Assembly: GCF_038958875.1 (NCBI RefSeq)
Contig: NZ_CP152407.1
Span: forward strand, 2,053,501 to 2,117,500
Source: Acidovorax sp. FHTAMBA
Lineage (GTDB): Bacteria; Pseudomonadota; Gammaproteobacteria; Burkholderiales; Burkholderiaceae_C
DNA length: 64,000 nucleotides
Reading direction: 5' to 3'
Shown here: positions 18,238 to 26,680 of the stretch, piece after piece
How the letters are laid out: every line of letters begins with the position of its first letter
Numbering within the stretch: position 1 is the first letter of the stretch
Notes under the pieces: model-generated
Database searches by the model: none
Told to the model about the DNA's origin: nothing
What the model saw: only the letters and a program-made list of their open reading frames with translations
Translations under genes and position numbers: made by a program

Positions 18238-18762
18238 ATGACCACGAACAGACTTACCAACAGCTTCGCGCCGATCGTCAACAGCGCCGCGGAGTGGCGC
18301 GCCGAGATGGCGCGCCTGGAAAAGCCGGGCCAGCCCAGCTTCTTCCACATCCGGGCCCAGTTGCCGAAGCAGGGCCGCACCAACCAGGTCCTTGGCGCGT
18401 CGCGCTACATGAACGTGGTGCTCAAGACCTACGCGAGCGGCGGCGAGAACGAGATCCACGCGCATTCCAACGAGGACCACGTGTTCGTCATCCTGCAGGG
18501 CGGCGCGGTGTTCCACGGACCGAATGGCGAGACGCGCGAGGTCGGCAGGAACGACTGCGTGCTGCTGCCGGCCGGCACCTTCTACTGGTTCCATGCGAAG
18601 GAGGACGGGGAGGAACTCGTCATGCTGCGCATCGGCGCGCACATCGACCCCGACAGCGACGTGCTCGCGCGCATCGACCTGGAGGGCAAGCCCTTCGATG
18701 GCTATTCCGAGAAGAACAAGGAAGTGCCGGTGGTGCTGTACGAGGATCGGATCTACGAATGA
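18238..18762 (+). CDS. Cupin-domain protein
   Basis: This 174-residue single-cupin protein has the metal-site block IHAHSNEDHVFVILQGGAVF around residue 80 and the second block LLPAGTFYWFHA around 110. The two histidines and the acidic residue of the first block suggest a bound divalent metal. It could be a small dioxygenase, decarboxylase or isomerase acting on a carboxylated intermediate. AAGGAGA precedes the ATG, and the stop overlaps the next start (ATGA), indicating translational coupling with the amidohydrolase. Confidence 0.85.
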   Translation: MTTNRLTNSFAPIVNSAAEWRAEMARLEKPGQPSFFHIRAQLPKQGRTNQVLGASRYMNVVLKTYASGGENEIHAHSNEDHVFVILQGGAVFHGPNGETREVGRNDCVLLPAGTFYWFHAKEDGEELVMLRIGAHIDPDSDVLARIDLEGKPFDGYSEKNKEVPVVLYEDRIYE

Positions 18763-19673
18763 GCAGCCCGTCGCCTGCAATGAGCATCCGGGCCGGCGCG
18801 GAGATTCCGCTGTGCCAGCCTCCCGATCCAGCTCCCCGCAAGCCCCGGCTGGTCTGCCCGCCGGGGACCGCGGATTGCCATGTGCATGTCTACGGCCCCG
18901 CTGACCGCTATCCGGTGGCCGCGACGCGCGCCTTCGATGTGCCCGATGCCTTGCCGGCGCAGCTGCGCGCGTTGCACGACACCCTGGGCGTTGAGCGCCT
19001 AGTGCTCGTGCAGCCCAGCGGCTACGGCACCGACAACCGCCGGCACCTAGCGGCGGTGGCCGAGCTGGGCCGGCCGGCGCGCGTCGTCGTCGCGCTGCGG
19101 GCCGACGTGCAGGAGGCCGAACTGGACCGCCTGCACGAAGTCGGCGTGCGGGGAGTGCGCTACAACATCGGCCATGCCGGCGCCGTCCCGCTGGCCGAGA
19201 TGCCGACGCTCGCGGCGCGCATCGCCCGCCTGGGCTGGCATGTGCAGCTCCACGTCATGGATGACCAGGGCCGGGCTCCGCTGGCCGAGATGGAGCCCAC
19301 CCTGCGCGAACTGCCCACCGATGTCGTGATTGACCACATGGGCTCTCTCAGGCCCGGTGACGGCTTGGGGCAGCCTGGCTTCCAGGCGCTGCTGAGGCTG
19401 GTAAACAAGGGGCGATGCTGGGTCAAGCTGTCCTGCGGCTACCGGATGTCGGCACTCCCTCCGCCGTACGAGGACATGGTGCCCTACATCCAGGCGCTGC
19501 TGGCCGCCCGGCCGGACCGCCTGGTATGGGCCAGCGACTGGCCGCACGTCTCGTTCAAGGGCGAGATGCCCAACACCACGGACCTGCTGGACCAGATGCT
19601 GACTTGGGTGCCCGACGAAGCGCTGCGCCACCGGATCCTGGTGCGCAACCCCGAGCAGTTGTACGGGTTCTGA
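18759..19673 (+). CDS. Amidohydrolase-family TIM-barrel hydrolase (PDC-lactonase-like)
   Basis: This 304-residue metal-dependent hydrolase carries TADCHVHVYG (metal ligands of strand 1), DVVIDHMGSL, and the C-terminal LVWASDWPHV, the same signature order as 2-pyrone-4,6-dicarboxylate lactonase. It is a paralogue of pmdD at 25010-25930 but diverged, so a lactone or cyclic substrate other than PDC is likely. The start ATG at 18759 overlaps the cupin stop by four bases. Confidence 0.87.
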   Translation: MSSPSPAMSIRAGAEIPLCQPPDPAPRKPRLVCPPGTADCHVHVYGPADRYPVAATRAFDVPDALPAQLRALHDTLGVERLVLVQPSGYGTDNRRHLAAVAELGRPARVVVALRADVQEAELDRLHEVGVRGVRYNIGHAGAVPLAEMPTLAARIARLGWHVQLHVMDDQGRAPLAEMEPTLRELPTDVVIDHMGSLRPGDGLGQPGFQALLRLVNKGRCWVKLSCGYRMSALPPPYEDMVPYIQALLAARPDRLVWASDWPHVSFKGEMPNTTDLLDQMLTWVPDEALRHRILVRNPEQLYGF

Positions 19674-19729
19674 GCGGCCCGCTCCGGCGCCGCCGACCCC
19701 CCCGCGATCACGAGCAATAGGAGACCCCC

Positions 19730-20737
19730 ATGCCCATGTTCCATCTGCTGCGCCGCGTGGCGCCGCGCGCCGCGCTGTTCGTCCCGATGCTTATGCTGCC
19801 GGTCCTGCCCGCCGCGGCGCAGGCGCAGGCGCAGGCCGCGACCAGCTTCCCCGCCAGGCCGGTGCGCCTGATCGTGCCCTTCCCGGCCGGCGGTCCCGCC
19901 GACGTGCTGGGCCGCGCGATCGCGCAACGCCTGTCCGAGAAGTGGCGCCAGCCCGTCGTCGTGGACAACAAGGGCGGGGCCAACACGCTGATCGCGGCGC
20001 AGGAGGCCGCCCGCGCCGCACCTGACGGCTACACCTTGTTCATGCCCTTGGATTCGACGTACACGCTGAACCCGGCGCTGTATTCGCGGCTGCCCTACGA
20101 TCCGATCAAGGATTTCGCGTCCATCTCGATCGTCGCCCGCCAGTCCCTGGTGCTCACCGCAACCGACCGGACGCCCTTCAGGACGGTGGCCGACCTAGTG
20201 GCCGCCGCCCGGGCCCAGCCCGGCAGCATCAACTACGGCTCCAGCACCACGTCCACGCAGCTCGCGGGCGAGATGTTCACGCGGCAGAGCGGCATCAAGC
20301 TGGTCCAGGTGCCATACCGCGGCGCCTCGGAGGTGGTGAAGGGAATGCTCTCGGGGGACGTCGAGGTCGCCTTCGACGGCATCGCGGCCAATGTCCCGCA
20401 CATCCAGTCCGGGAAGATCCGCGCCCTGGCCACGACGGGCCCGGTCCGTTCCGCGGCCTTGCCCGACGTGCCGACGCTGGCGGAGGCCGGACTCAAGGGC
20501 TACGAGCTGTTGATGTGGAATGCACTGTCCGCGCCCGCCGGCACGCCGCGGGCGATCATCGACAAGATCCACAAGGACGTCATGGAGGTCGTGCAGCGCA
20601 AGGAAGTGAGGGACCAGCTCATGGTGTTCGGCCTGGAGACGGCGGGCACCACGCCCGAGGAGATGGACGAGACCATCCGGCGGGAGACCGCCAAGTACGC
20701 GCCCCTGATCAAGGAGCTCGGACTCAAGCTGAACTGA
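19730..20737 (+). CDS. Bug/TctC-family receptor
   Basis: This 335-residue binding protein has a long signal peptide rich in AQAQ repeats (to about residue 37), then FPARPVRLIVPFPAGGPAD, YGSSTTSTQLAGEMF and VPYRGASEVVKGML. AGGAGAC precedes the ATG. It is the second Bug receptor in the same operon, so the cluster may import two different acids or one receptor may have a sensing role. Confidence 0.92.
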   Translation: MPMFHLLRRVAPRAALFVPMLMLPVLPAAAQAQAQAATSFPARPVRLIVPFPAGGPADVLGRAIAQRLSEKWRQPVVVDNKGGANTLIAAQEAARAAPDGYTLFMPLDSTYTLNPALYSRLPYDPIKDFASISIVARQSLVLTATDRTPFRTVADLVAAARAQPGSINYGSSTTSTQLAGEMFTRQSGIKLVQVPYRGASEVVKGMLSGDVEVAFDGIAANVPHIQSGKIRALATTGPVRSAALPDVPTLAEAGLKGYELLMWNALSAPAGTPRAIIDKIHKDVMEVVQRKEVRDQLMVFGLETAGTTPEEMDETIRRETAKYAPLIKELGLKLN

Positions 20738-20750
20738 GGTGCGTACCGGC

Positions 20751-21488
20751 ATGACCGCCCCAGCACTCGACTACGGATCGGGCGGGCGCATCGGCGTGCT
20801 GCTGCCCTCCGTGAACCAGGCTGCCGAGCCGCAACTGCGCGCGATGCTTCCTGCCGACATCGCCATCGCGGTCACGCGGCTGAAGCTCGTGGACAGTTCG
20901 GAGGCGAGCCTGCTGGGCATGGCCCGGGACGTCGAGCGTGCCGCCGAGCTGCTCGCGGACGCGGGCGTCGGCATCGTGGTGTTCCATTGCACCGCCGTGT
21001 CGACCTACAGCGCCGAGCTCGAGGCGTCGATTCTCGCGCGCATCCGGTCCGCGACCGGACTGCCCTGCGTGGCCACGTCGCAGGCCCTGGTGGCGGCGCT
21101 GCAGGCCCTGCCGGCGCGGCGGGTGGTGCTGCTCTCCCCGTACACGGCGGCCGTCAACGAACGGGAGGCTGCTTACTTTGCCCAGCATGGATTCGAGATC
21201 CTCGGCAACGTCGGCATGGATTGCAGCACCGGTCGCGAGATGATGGCGATCGCGCCGCAGGCGTGGCACGCGTTCGCCACGGGCCATGCCCATGCGCTGG
21301 CGGACGCATACGTCCTCAGCTGCACCACCGTGCGGACGGCCGAAACCATCGAGACCCTGGAGCGCTCCCTGGGACGGCCCGTCGTCACGAGCAACACGGC
21401 CGTGGCCTGGTACTGCATGCGCAAGCTTGGCGTAGCGGCAGGGGTTCCAGGCTACGGGCGCCTGCTAGCCCGCGCCGGCGCTGCCTGA
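20751..21488 (+). CDS. Asp/Glu racemase superfamily protein (maleate isomerase/arylmalonate decarboxylase group)
   Basis: This 245-residue protein has the two cysteines expected of maleate cis-trans isomerase and related enzymes: Cys80 in VVFHCTAVST and Cys191 in VLSCTTVRT. The N-terminal RIGVLLPSVNQAAEPQL motif contains the active-site Asn. Both cysteines argue for a racemase or isomerase mechanism, because arylmalonate decarboxylase keeps only the second. An alternative GTG start at 20739 adds four residues. Last gene of the Bug/cupin/amidohydrolase operon. Confidence 0.82.
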   Translation: MTAPALDYGSGGRIGVLLPSVNQAAEPQLRAMLPADIAIAVTRLKLVDSSEASLLGMARDVERAAELLADAGVGIVVFHCTAVSTYSAELEASILARIRSATGLPCVATSQALVAALQALPARRVVLLSPYTAAVNEREAAYFAQHGFEILGNVGMDCSTGREMMAIAPQAWHAFATGHAHALADAYVLSCTTVRTAETIETLERSLGRPVVTSNTAVAWYCMRKLGVAAGVPGYGRLLARAGAA

Positions 21489-21638
21489 GGGGGGACGAGG
21501 CGCGGCCTGACCGCTGGAAGAGGGCGGGGCGGAGCCCCCGCCTGGGCCTTCCTGCCCTCGCGCCGTACTAAGCCCTGGCTGCAGGGCGCTCGCGGCACCG
21601 CAAAGGCGGGCTGGCGGGTTCCACGCGCCCCCGCGGGC

Positions 21639-22640
21639 TTAGAAGGCTTCGGTGTCGACCTCGTTCGCGCTCTGCGCGCTGTAGCGCTGACCGACCACGG
21701 TGAGTTCGTTGATCAGAACGTTCAGCCGCGCGATCATCGCGGCGGGCAGCCGCACGTTGGCGGCGCCCAGGTCGTCCCGCAGGTGTTCCACGCTCGTAGT
21801 GCCGGGGATGGGGACGATGTGGCCGCCCTGGTGCAGCAGCCAGGCCAGGGCCAACTGCGCTGGGGTGCAGCCGGCGTCCCGGGCGATCCTGCGGTAGCCG
21901 TCCAGCAGCTTCAGGTTGGCCGCGTAGGCCTCGGGCGCGAAGCGCGGCATGGCGCGGCGGATGTCCTTTTCATGGAGTGTGCCCACGTCCGTGAGGTCGC
22001 CGCAGAGGAAGCCGCGCGCCAGGGGACTGAAGGCCACGAAGCCCGCGCCCAGCTCGCGGCATGCGTCGAGGACCGCGATCTCCGGGTTGCGCGTCCATAG
22101 GGAGTACTCGGTCTGCACTGCGGTGACGGGGTGCACGGCGTGCGCGCGGCGCAACGTGGCGGCGGAGACCTCCGACAGGCCGATCGCCCGCACCTTGCCT
22201 GCCGCAACCAGCCGCGACAGCTCGCCGACCGAGTCCTCGATGGGAACCCGCTTGTCCCAGCGGTGCAGGTAGTACAGGTCGATCACGTCGGTGCCCAGGC
22301 GGCGCAGGCTGTCCTCGCAATTGGTGCGCAGCGTGGCGGGGCGGCCGTCGATTACGCGGCGCGTCACGCCGTCCTCGCCCTTCACGCCGGCCATGCCGCC
22401 CTTGCTGCACAGCGTGATGCGCTGGCGATGGGGCCGGAGGACGCGGCCTACCAGCTCCTCGTTGGCACCGAAGCCGTACAGCGCTGCCGTGTCGAACAGC
22501 GTCACGCCGGCATCCAGAGCCGCCAGCAGCACGCGCTCGCCGGTGTCGGCGGAGACGGGTGCGCCGTAGGCGTGCGAGAGGTTCATGCAGCCCAGACCGA
22601 TGGCGCTGACTTCGAATGGGCCGAGGGTGCGTGTCTGCAT
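21639..22640 (-). CDS. Aldo/keto reductase
   Basis: This 333-residue NADPH-dependent aldo/keto reductase has the tetrad elements visible: Asp and Tyr in TLFDTAALYGFG, Lys in CSKGG, and His in YYLHRWDK. The C-terminal IVPIPGTTSVEHLRDDL binds the cofactor. It lies 78 bp downstream of pmdC on the same strand and could be the last gene of the pmd transcript, perhaps reducing an aromatic or semialdehyde compound. Convergent with the racemase-family gene. Confidence 0.92.
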   Translation of the reverse strand: MQTRTLGPFEVSAIGLGCMNLSHAYGAPVSADTGERVLLAALDAGVTLFDTAALYGFGANEELVGRVLRPHRQRITLCSKGGMAGVKGEDGVTRRVIDGRPATLRTNCEDSLRRLGTDVIDLYYLHRWDKRVPIEDSVGELSRLVAAGKVRAIGLSEVSAATLRRAHAVHPVTAVQTEYSLWTRNPEIAVLDACRELGAGFVAFSPLARGFLCGDLTDVGTLHEKDIRRAMPRFAPEAYAANLKLLDGYRRIARDAGCTPAQLALAWLLHQGGHIVPIPGTTSVEHLRDDLGAANVRLPAAMIARLNVLINELTVVGQRYSAQSANEVDTEAF

Positions 22641-22718
22641 TGCGCTTCTCCCAGGAAGAACGCCCGCGGCGCCTGCCGCGTATGCGTTGGAAACGATACG
22701 GTGCCGACCGGCGCGGAC

Positions 22719-23666
22719 TCAGCTCAACTGCCGTTCCAGACCGTGCAGCACCTGGTAGCACGGCAGCACCTGCGCCACGCTGGCGTTGGGCTCGCGGCCT
22801 TCGCGGATGGCGGCGAAGAACTCGCGGTCCTGCAGCTCGATGCCGTTCATGCTCACATCCACCTTGCTCACATCGATCTTCTCTTCCTTGCCGTTCACCA
22901 GGTCGTCGTAGCGCGCGATGTAGGTGGCCGTGTCGCCGATGTAGCGGAAGAAGGTGCCCAGCGGGCCATCGCTGTTGAAGCTCAAGGAGAGCGTGCAGAT
23001 GGCGCCGTTGGCGGCCTTGAGCTGGATGCTCATGTCCATGGCGATGCCCAAATCCTTGTGGATGGGGCCCTGGATGGCGTTGGCTTTGACGATGGGGCTG
23101 CCGGCCTGGTAGGCGAACAGGTCCACGGTGTGGGCGGCGTGGTGCCACAGCAGGTGGTCCGTCCAACTGCGCGGCTGGCCCAGCGCGTTCATGTTGGTGC
23201 GGCGGAAGAAGTAGGTCTGCACGTCCATCTGCTGGATGTGGAATTCGCCGGCCTCGATTTTTTGGTGCACGTACTGGTGGCTGGGGTTGAAGCGGCGGGT
23301 GTGGCCGCACATGGCCACCAGGCCGGTCTGCTTCTGCAGGGCGACGACCTTCTCGCCATCGGCCAGCACGTCGCACAGCGGGATCTCGACCTGCACGTGC
23401 TTGCCGGCTTCGAGGCAGGCGATGGACTGGCTGGCGTGCATCTGCGTGGGCGTGCACAGGATGACGGCGTCCACTTCCTTGATCGCCAGGCTGTCCTTCA
23501 GGTCGGTGGTGACGTGCTGGATGCCGTACTTGTCGGCCACTTCGCGGGTCTTGGTCAAGTCGCGGCTGATGAGGGAGACGACTTTGACGTCCGGGATGTT
23601 CTTGATGCCGTCCAGGTGCTTGATGCCGAAGGCGCCGGCACCGGCCAGGGCTACTTTGATGGTCAT
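22719..23666 (-). CDS. pmdC: 4-carboxy-2-hydroxymuconate-6-semialdehyde dehydrogenase
   Basis: This 315-residue Gfo/Idh/MocA-family enzyme, the counterpart of LigC/PmdC, oxidises the hemiacetal form of the protocatechuate ring-cleavage product to 2-pyrone-4,6-dicarboxylate. The N-terminal Rossmann motif is ALAGAGAFGIKH, VQVEIPLCD contains the active-site region, and WHHAAHTVDLFAYQ is characteristic of this subgroup. It follows pmdB by 42 bp in the pmd operon, which fixes the assignment. Confidence 0.94.
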   Translation of the reverse strand: MTIKVALAGAGAFGIKHLDGIKNIPDVKVVSLISRDLTKTREVADKYGIQHVTTDLKDSLAIKEVDAVILCTPTQMHASQSIACLEAGKHVQVEIPLCDVLADGEKVVALQKQTGLVAMCGHTRRFNPSHQYVHQKIEAGEFHIQQMDVQTYFFRRTNMNALGQPRSWTDHLLWHHAAHTVDLFAYQAGSPIVKANAIQGPIHKDLGIAMDMSIQLKAANGAICTLSLSFNSDGPLGTFFRYIGDTATYIARYDDLVNGKEEKIDVSKVDVSMNGIELQDREFFAAIREGREPNASVAQVLPCYQVLHGLERQLS

Positions 23667-23708
23667 GGTGGGGGTCCTTTATGCGGGTCGAATCGGGATC
23701 AGCCAGCC

Positions 23709-24569
23709 TCAGGCCGGCTGATTCTCCAGGATCAGGTGGCCCACCGCGGTGTTGCTGGCAGGCACGTGGAAGAAGCGGTGCACCACCTTGGGCGCGGGGC
23801 CGCCAGCGACGTCGGCCATGGCGCCGCGCGCGATGAGCCACATCACCAGCTCGATGCCTTCGCTGCCGGCCTCGCGCACGTATTCGATGTGCGGCACCTT
23901 GGCCAGCTCGGCCGGCTTGGCGATGAGGCGGTCCAGGAACCGGCTGTCCCAGTCCTTGTTGATGAGGCCGGCGCGCGGGCCCTGCAGCTGGTGGCTCATG
24001 CCGCCCGTGCCCCAGATCTGCACGTTGAGGTCTTCGTCGAACGACTCGATGGCCTTGCGGATCGCCTTGCCCAGCTGGAAGCAGCGGTTGCCCGAGGGCA
24101 CGGGGTACTGCACCACGTTGACGGCGAACGGAATGACCTTGCAGGGCCAGGCCTCGGGCTGGCCGAACATCAGCGACAGCGGCACGGTGAGGCCGTGGTC
24201 CACGTCCATCCTGTTGACGATGGTGAGGTCGAAGTCGTCCTGGATGACGGACTGCGCGATGTGCGCCGCCAGCTCCGGGTGGCCGTGGACGGTGGGCACG
24301 GGGCGCGGGCCCCAGCCTTCGTCGGCGGGCTGGTACTGGGCCGCGGTGCCGATGGCGAAGGTGGGGATCATGTCCAGGCTGAACGCGGTGGCGTGGTCGT
24401 TGAAGACCAGGAACACCACGTCGGGCTTCTGGGCCTTCTCCCATTCCTTGGAGAAGTCGTAGCCCGCGAACAGCGGCTGCCAGTAGGGCTCCCGGGTCTT
24501 GCCCAGGTCGAGCGCCGCGCCGATGGCGGGCACGTGGGAGGTGTAGACGGATGCGGTGATCTTGGCCAT
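23709..24569 (-). CDS. pmdB: Protocatechuate 4,5-dioxygenase beta subunit
   Basis: This 286-residue catalytic subunit of the class III extradiol (LigB-type) dioxygenase contains the Fe(II)-binding residues. His12 is in TSHVPAIG, further histidines are in FNDHATAFSLD, and the Glu and other residues are in the C-terminal half, including IWGTGGMSHQLQG. It cleaves protocatechuate between C4 and C5. The ATG at 24569 lies 1 bp after the pmdA stop, so an upstream in-frame extension to 24593 overlapping pmdA is not the real start. Confidence 0.96.
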   Translation of the reverse strand: MAKITASVYTSHVPAIGAALDLGKTREPYWQPLFAGYDFSKEWEKAQKPDVVFLVFNDHATAFSLDMIPTFAIGTAAQYQPADEGWGPRPVPTVHGHPELAAHIAQSVIQDDFDLTIVNRMDVDHGLTVPLSLMFGQPEAWPCKVIPFAVNVVQYPVPSGNRCFQLGKAIRKAIESFDEDLNVQIWGTGGMSHQLQGPRAGLINKDWDSRFLDRLIAKPAELAKVPHIEYVREAGSEGIELVMWLIARGAMADVAGGPAPKVVHRFFHVPASNTAVGHLILENQPA

Positions 24570-24570
24570 G

Positions 24571-25008
24571 TCAGCCCTTCTTTCCAGCGGCACCTTGGGG
24601 TTGGCGGTGCGCCTGGGCGTCGCCGTCCTCGCCGATGTAGCGGTTGCCTTCGGCGGAGCGGCCGCCGCCGATCATCATGTTGCGGTATTCCTCTTCGGTC
24701 ATGCCGGTCATGGAGCCCGCCATCTGCTGGAAGCTCTTGCCGTCGGTCGCGCCGATCTTGGCCAGGAAGTAGATGTTGCCGCCCAGCGCGATGCAGCGGT
24801 TGAGGTCGCGCGCGAGCACGGCCTGCTTCTGGTCCTCGGTCATCGCCCACTCGTCGAGGTAGGCGCGCTCGTCGGCCAGGAAGCGCCGGCGGTTGTCGGC
24901 CTTCATGAGCGACATGCAGAACTGGTTGAGGTGGTAGCCCAGCCGCGACTGCTCCGCGTCGAAGATGGTCGTGCCGGGCACGTCCTTGTAGGGTTTGTCC
25001 AGGGCCAT
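24571..25008 (-). CDS. pmdA: Protocatechuate 4,5-dioxygenase alpha subunit
   Basis: This 145-residue small subunit of the LigAB dioxygenase contributes to the active-site lid. Recognisable features are TTIFDAEQSRLGYHLNQFCM at the N-terminus and GGNIYFLAKIGATDG with MTGMTEEEYRNMM toward the C-terminus. It starts at the ATG 25008, one base after the pmdD stop, and is separated by one base from pmdB, so the three genes are tightly coupled. Confidence 0.96.
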   Translation of the reverse strand: MALDKPYKDVPGTTIFDAEQSRLGYHLNQFCMSLMKADNRRRFLADERAYLDEWAMTEDQKQAVLARDLNRCIALGGNIYFLAKIGATDGKSFQQMAGSMTGMTEEEYRNMMIGGGRSAEGNRYIGEDGDAQAHRQPQGAAGKKG

Positions 25009-25009
25009 G

Positions 25010-25930
25010 TCAGTTTTCCTCGGGCCAGTAGAGGCGCATGGGGTTATCGACCAACAGCTTCTTCTGCAGCTCCGCCGTGGGCGCGATGTGGGGGATGAAG
25101 TCCACCAGCAGGCCGTCGTCGGGCATGTGGTCCTTGAGGTTGGGGTGCGGCCAGTCAGTGCCCCAGAGCACGCGGTCGGGGAACGCCTCGACCACCTTGC
25201 GGGCGAAGGGCACCACGTCGGCATAGGCGTTCTGTTCGCCGTTCAGCGCCTTGGGGCCGGTAACGGACAGGCGCTCGGGGCAGCTCACCTTGCTCCACAC
25301 GTTGGGGTGCTCGCGCATGAATTTGAGGAACAGCGCGAACTCGGGGCCGGCCACCGGCTTGCTCACGTCGGGGCGGCCCATGTGGTCCACCACCACGGTG
25401 GTGGGCAGGCTGGTGAAGAAGTCCCACAGCTCGGGCAAATCCACGGCCTCGAAGTAGATGACCACGTGCCAGCCGAGCTGGGCGATGCGCCCCGCGATCT
25501 CCATCAGCTCGTCCTTGGGCGTGAAGTCCACCAGCCGCTTCACGAAATTGAAGCGCACGCCGCGCACACCAGCGTCGTGCAGTTGCTGCAGTTCATCGTC
25601 GGTGATGGAGCGGCGGACGGTGGCGACGCCGCGTGCCTTGCCGCCCGAATGCACTAGCGCATCGACCATGGCCCGGTTGTCCGCGCCGTGGCAGGTGGCC
25701 TGCACGACCACGTTGCGGGCAAAGCCCAGGTGGTCGCGCAGGGCATAGAGCTGCTGCTTGCTCGCGTCGCAGGGCGTGTACTTGCGCTCGGGCGCGTAGG
25801 GGAATTCGGCGCCGGGGCCGAAGACGTGGCAGTGCGCGTCCACGCTGCCAGGCGGCACCTGGAAGCGCGGCTTGCTCGGGCCTGCGTACCAGTCCAGCCA
25901 GCCGGGGGTCTTGGTGAATTCAGTGGTCAT
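25010..25930 (-). CDS. pmdD: 2-pyrone-4,6-dicarboxylate hydrolase (lactonase)
   Basis: This 306-residue amidohydrolase-superfamily enzyme (LigI/PmdD) opens the PDC lactone to 4-oxalomesaconate. Signatures are SVDAHCHVFGPG, GVRGVRFNFVKRL, TVVVDHMGRPD and RVLWGTDWPHPN with the catalytic Asp. It is 1 bp from pmdA downstream. A comamonad hairpin repeat separates it from pmdF. A diverged paralogue is at 18759. Confidence 0.95.
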   Translation of the reverse strand: MTTEFTKTPGWLDWYAGPSKPRFQVPPGSVDAHCHVFGPGAEFPYAPERKYTPCDASKQQLYALRDHLGFARNVVVQATCHGADNRAMVDALVHSGGKARGVATVRRSITDDELQQLHDAGVRGVRFNFVKRLVDFTPKDELMEIAGRIAQLGWHVVIYFEAVDLPELWDFFTSLPTTVVVDHMGRPDVSKPVAGPEFALFLKFMREHPNVWSKVSCPERLSVTGPKALNGEQNAYADVVPFARKVVEAFPDRVLWGTDWPHPNLKDHMPDDGLLVDFIPHIAPTAELQKKLLVDNPMRLYWPEEN

Positions 25931-25934
25931 TTGC

Positions 25935-25994
25935 TTTTAATTTGATAGCTGCTTGCGCTTGCTACATAAGCGCTATATGCCAAAAACACTTGAA
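25935..25994 (+). repeat. Comamonad-type intergenic hairpin repeat
   Basis: The element reads TTTGATAGCTGCTTGCGCTT...AAGCGCTATATGCCAAAAA. The arms GCGCTT (25955-25960) and AAGCGC (25968-25973) enclose a 7-base loop. A clear relative with the same TAGCTGCT, GCGCTT, 7-base loop and AAGCGC lies at 60552-60601. From memory, such units are common in Acidovorax and relatives. It fills the 65-bp gap between pmdF and pmdD without breaking the operon. Confidence 0.75.
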
Positions 25995-25995
25995 A

Positions 25996-26679
25996 TCAAT
26001 CGATGTAACGCAGGCCCGCCTTCTCCAGTGCGGGGCGCATGTTGTACATATCGAGGCCCAGCACGCCGCTGGCCAGCTTGGCGCGCTTTTCACCCTCGAA
26101 GCTCTCGCGCTTTTGCGCAGCGGCCAAGGTCTCTGCCGCGCGGGCGGCGGGCACACACACCACGCCGTCGTCATCGGCCACGATCACGTCGCCGGGCGTG
26201 ACCAGCGCACCGGCGCACACCACGGGAATGTTCACCGAGCCCAGCGTGGCCTTGATGGTGCCCTTGCTGCTGATGGCGCGGCTCCACACGGGGAAGCCCA
26301 TTTCCTGCAGCGTCTTCACGTCGCGCACGCCCGCGTCGATGACCAACGCGCGTGCGCCACGCGCCTGGAACGAGGTGGCCAGCAGGTCGCCAAAGTAGCC
26401 ATCGGTGCACTCGGAGGTGACGGCCGCCACCACGATGTCGCCGGGCTGGATCTGCTCGGCCGCCACATGCATCATCCAGTTGTCTCCCGGCTGCAGCAGC
26501 ACGGTGACCGCCGTGCCGCTGACCTGCTGGCCGCTGTAGATGGGCCGCATATAGGGCTTGAGCAAACCCACGCGGCCCATGGCCTCGTGCACGGTGGCCG
26601 AGCCCAGGGCCGCCAAGCCGTCGGCGGCTGCGCGGCCGGCGCGGGTGATGTTGCGGTAGACAACGCCGAGTTCGTACAT
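25996..26679 (-). CDS. pmdF: 4-carboxy-4-hydroxy-2-oxoadipate aldolase
   Basis: This 227-residue class II pyruvate aldolase of the HMG/CHA aldolase (LigK, RraA-like) family cleaves 4-carboxy-4-hydroxy-2-oxoadipate to pyruvate and oxaloacetate, the last step of the 4,5-cleavage route. VAAVTSECTDGYFGDLLATS and ALVIDAGVRDV form the divalent-metal and pyruvate site. The gene is one base from pmdE. Confidence 0.95.
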   Translation of the reverse strand: MYELGVVYRNITRAGRAAADGLAALGSATVHEAMGRVGLLKPYMRPIYSGQQVSGTAVTVLLQPGDNWMMHVAAEQIQPGDIVVAAVTSECTDGYFGDLLATSFQARGARALVIDAGVRDVKTLQEMGFPVWSRAISSKGTIKATLGSVNIPVVCAGALVTPGDVIVADDDGVVCVPAARAAETLAAAQKRESFEGEKRAKLASGVLGLDMYNMRPALEKAGLRYID

Positions 26680-26680
26680 G

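Noticed and set aside
21520..21545. GGGCGGGGC...GCCCCCGCC hairpin between convergent genes as a terminator
   Set aside because: Arms are imperfect and no T-run follows on either strand, so it was not listed as a terminator.
22131..24803. An 890-codon plus-strand open frame opposite aldo/keto reductase, pmdC and pmdB
   Set aside because: Composition is that of an antisense shadow (repeats of VHVAHL-type residues), and all three genes opposite are certain.
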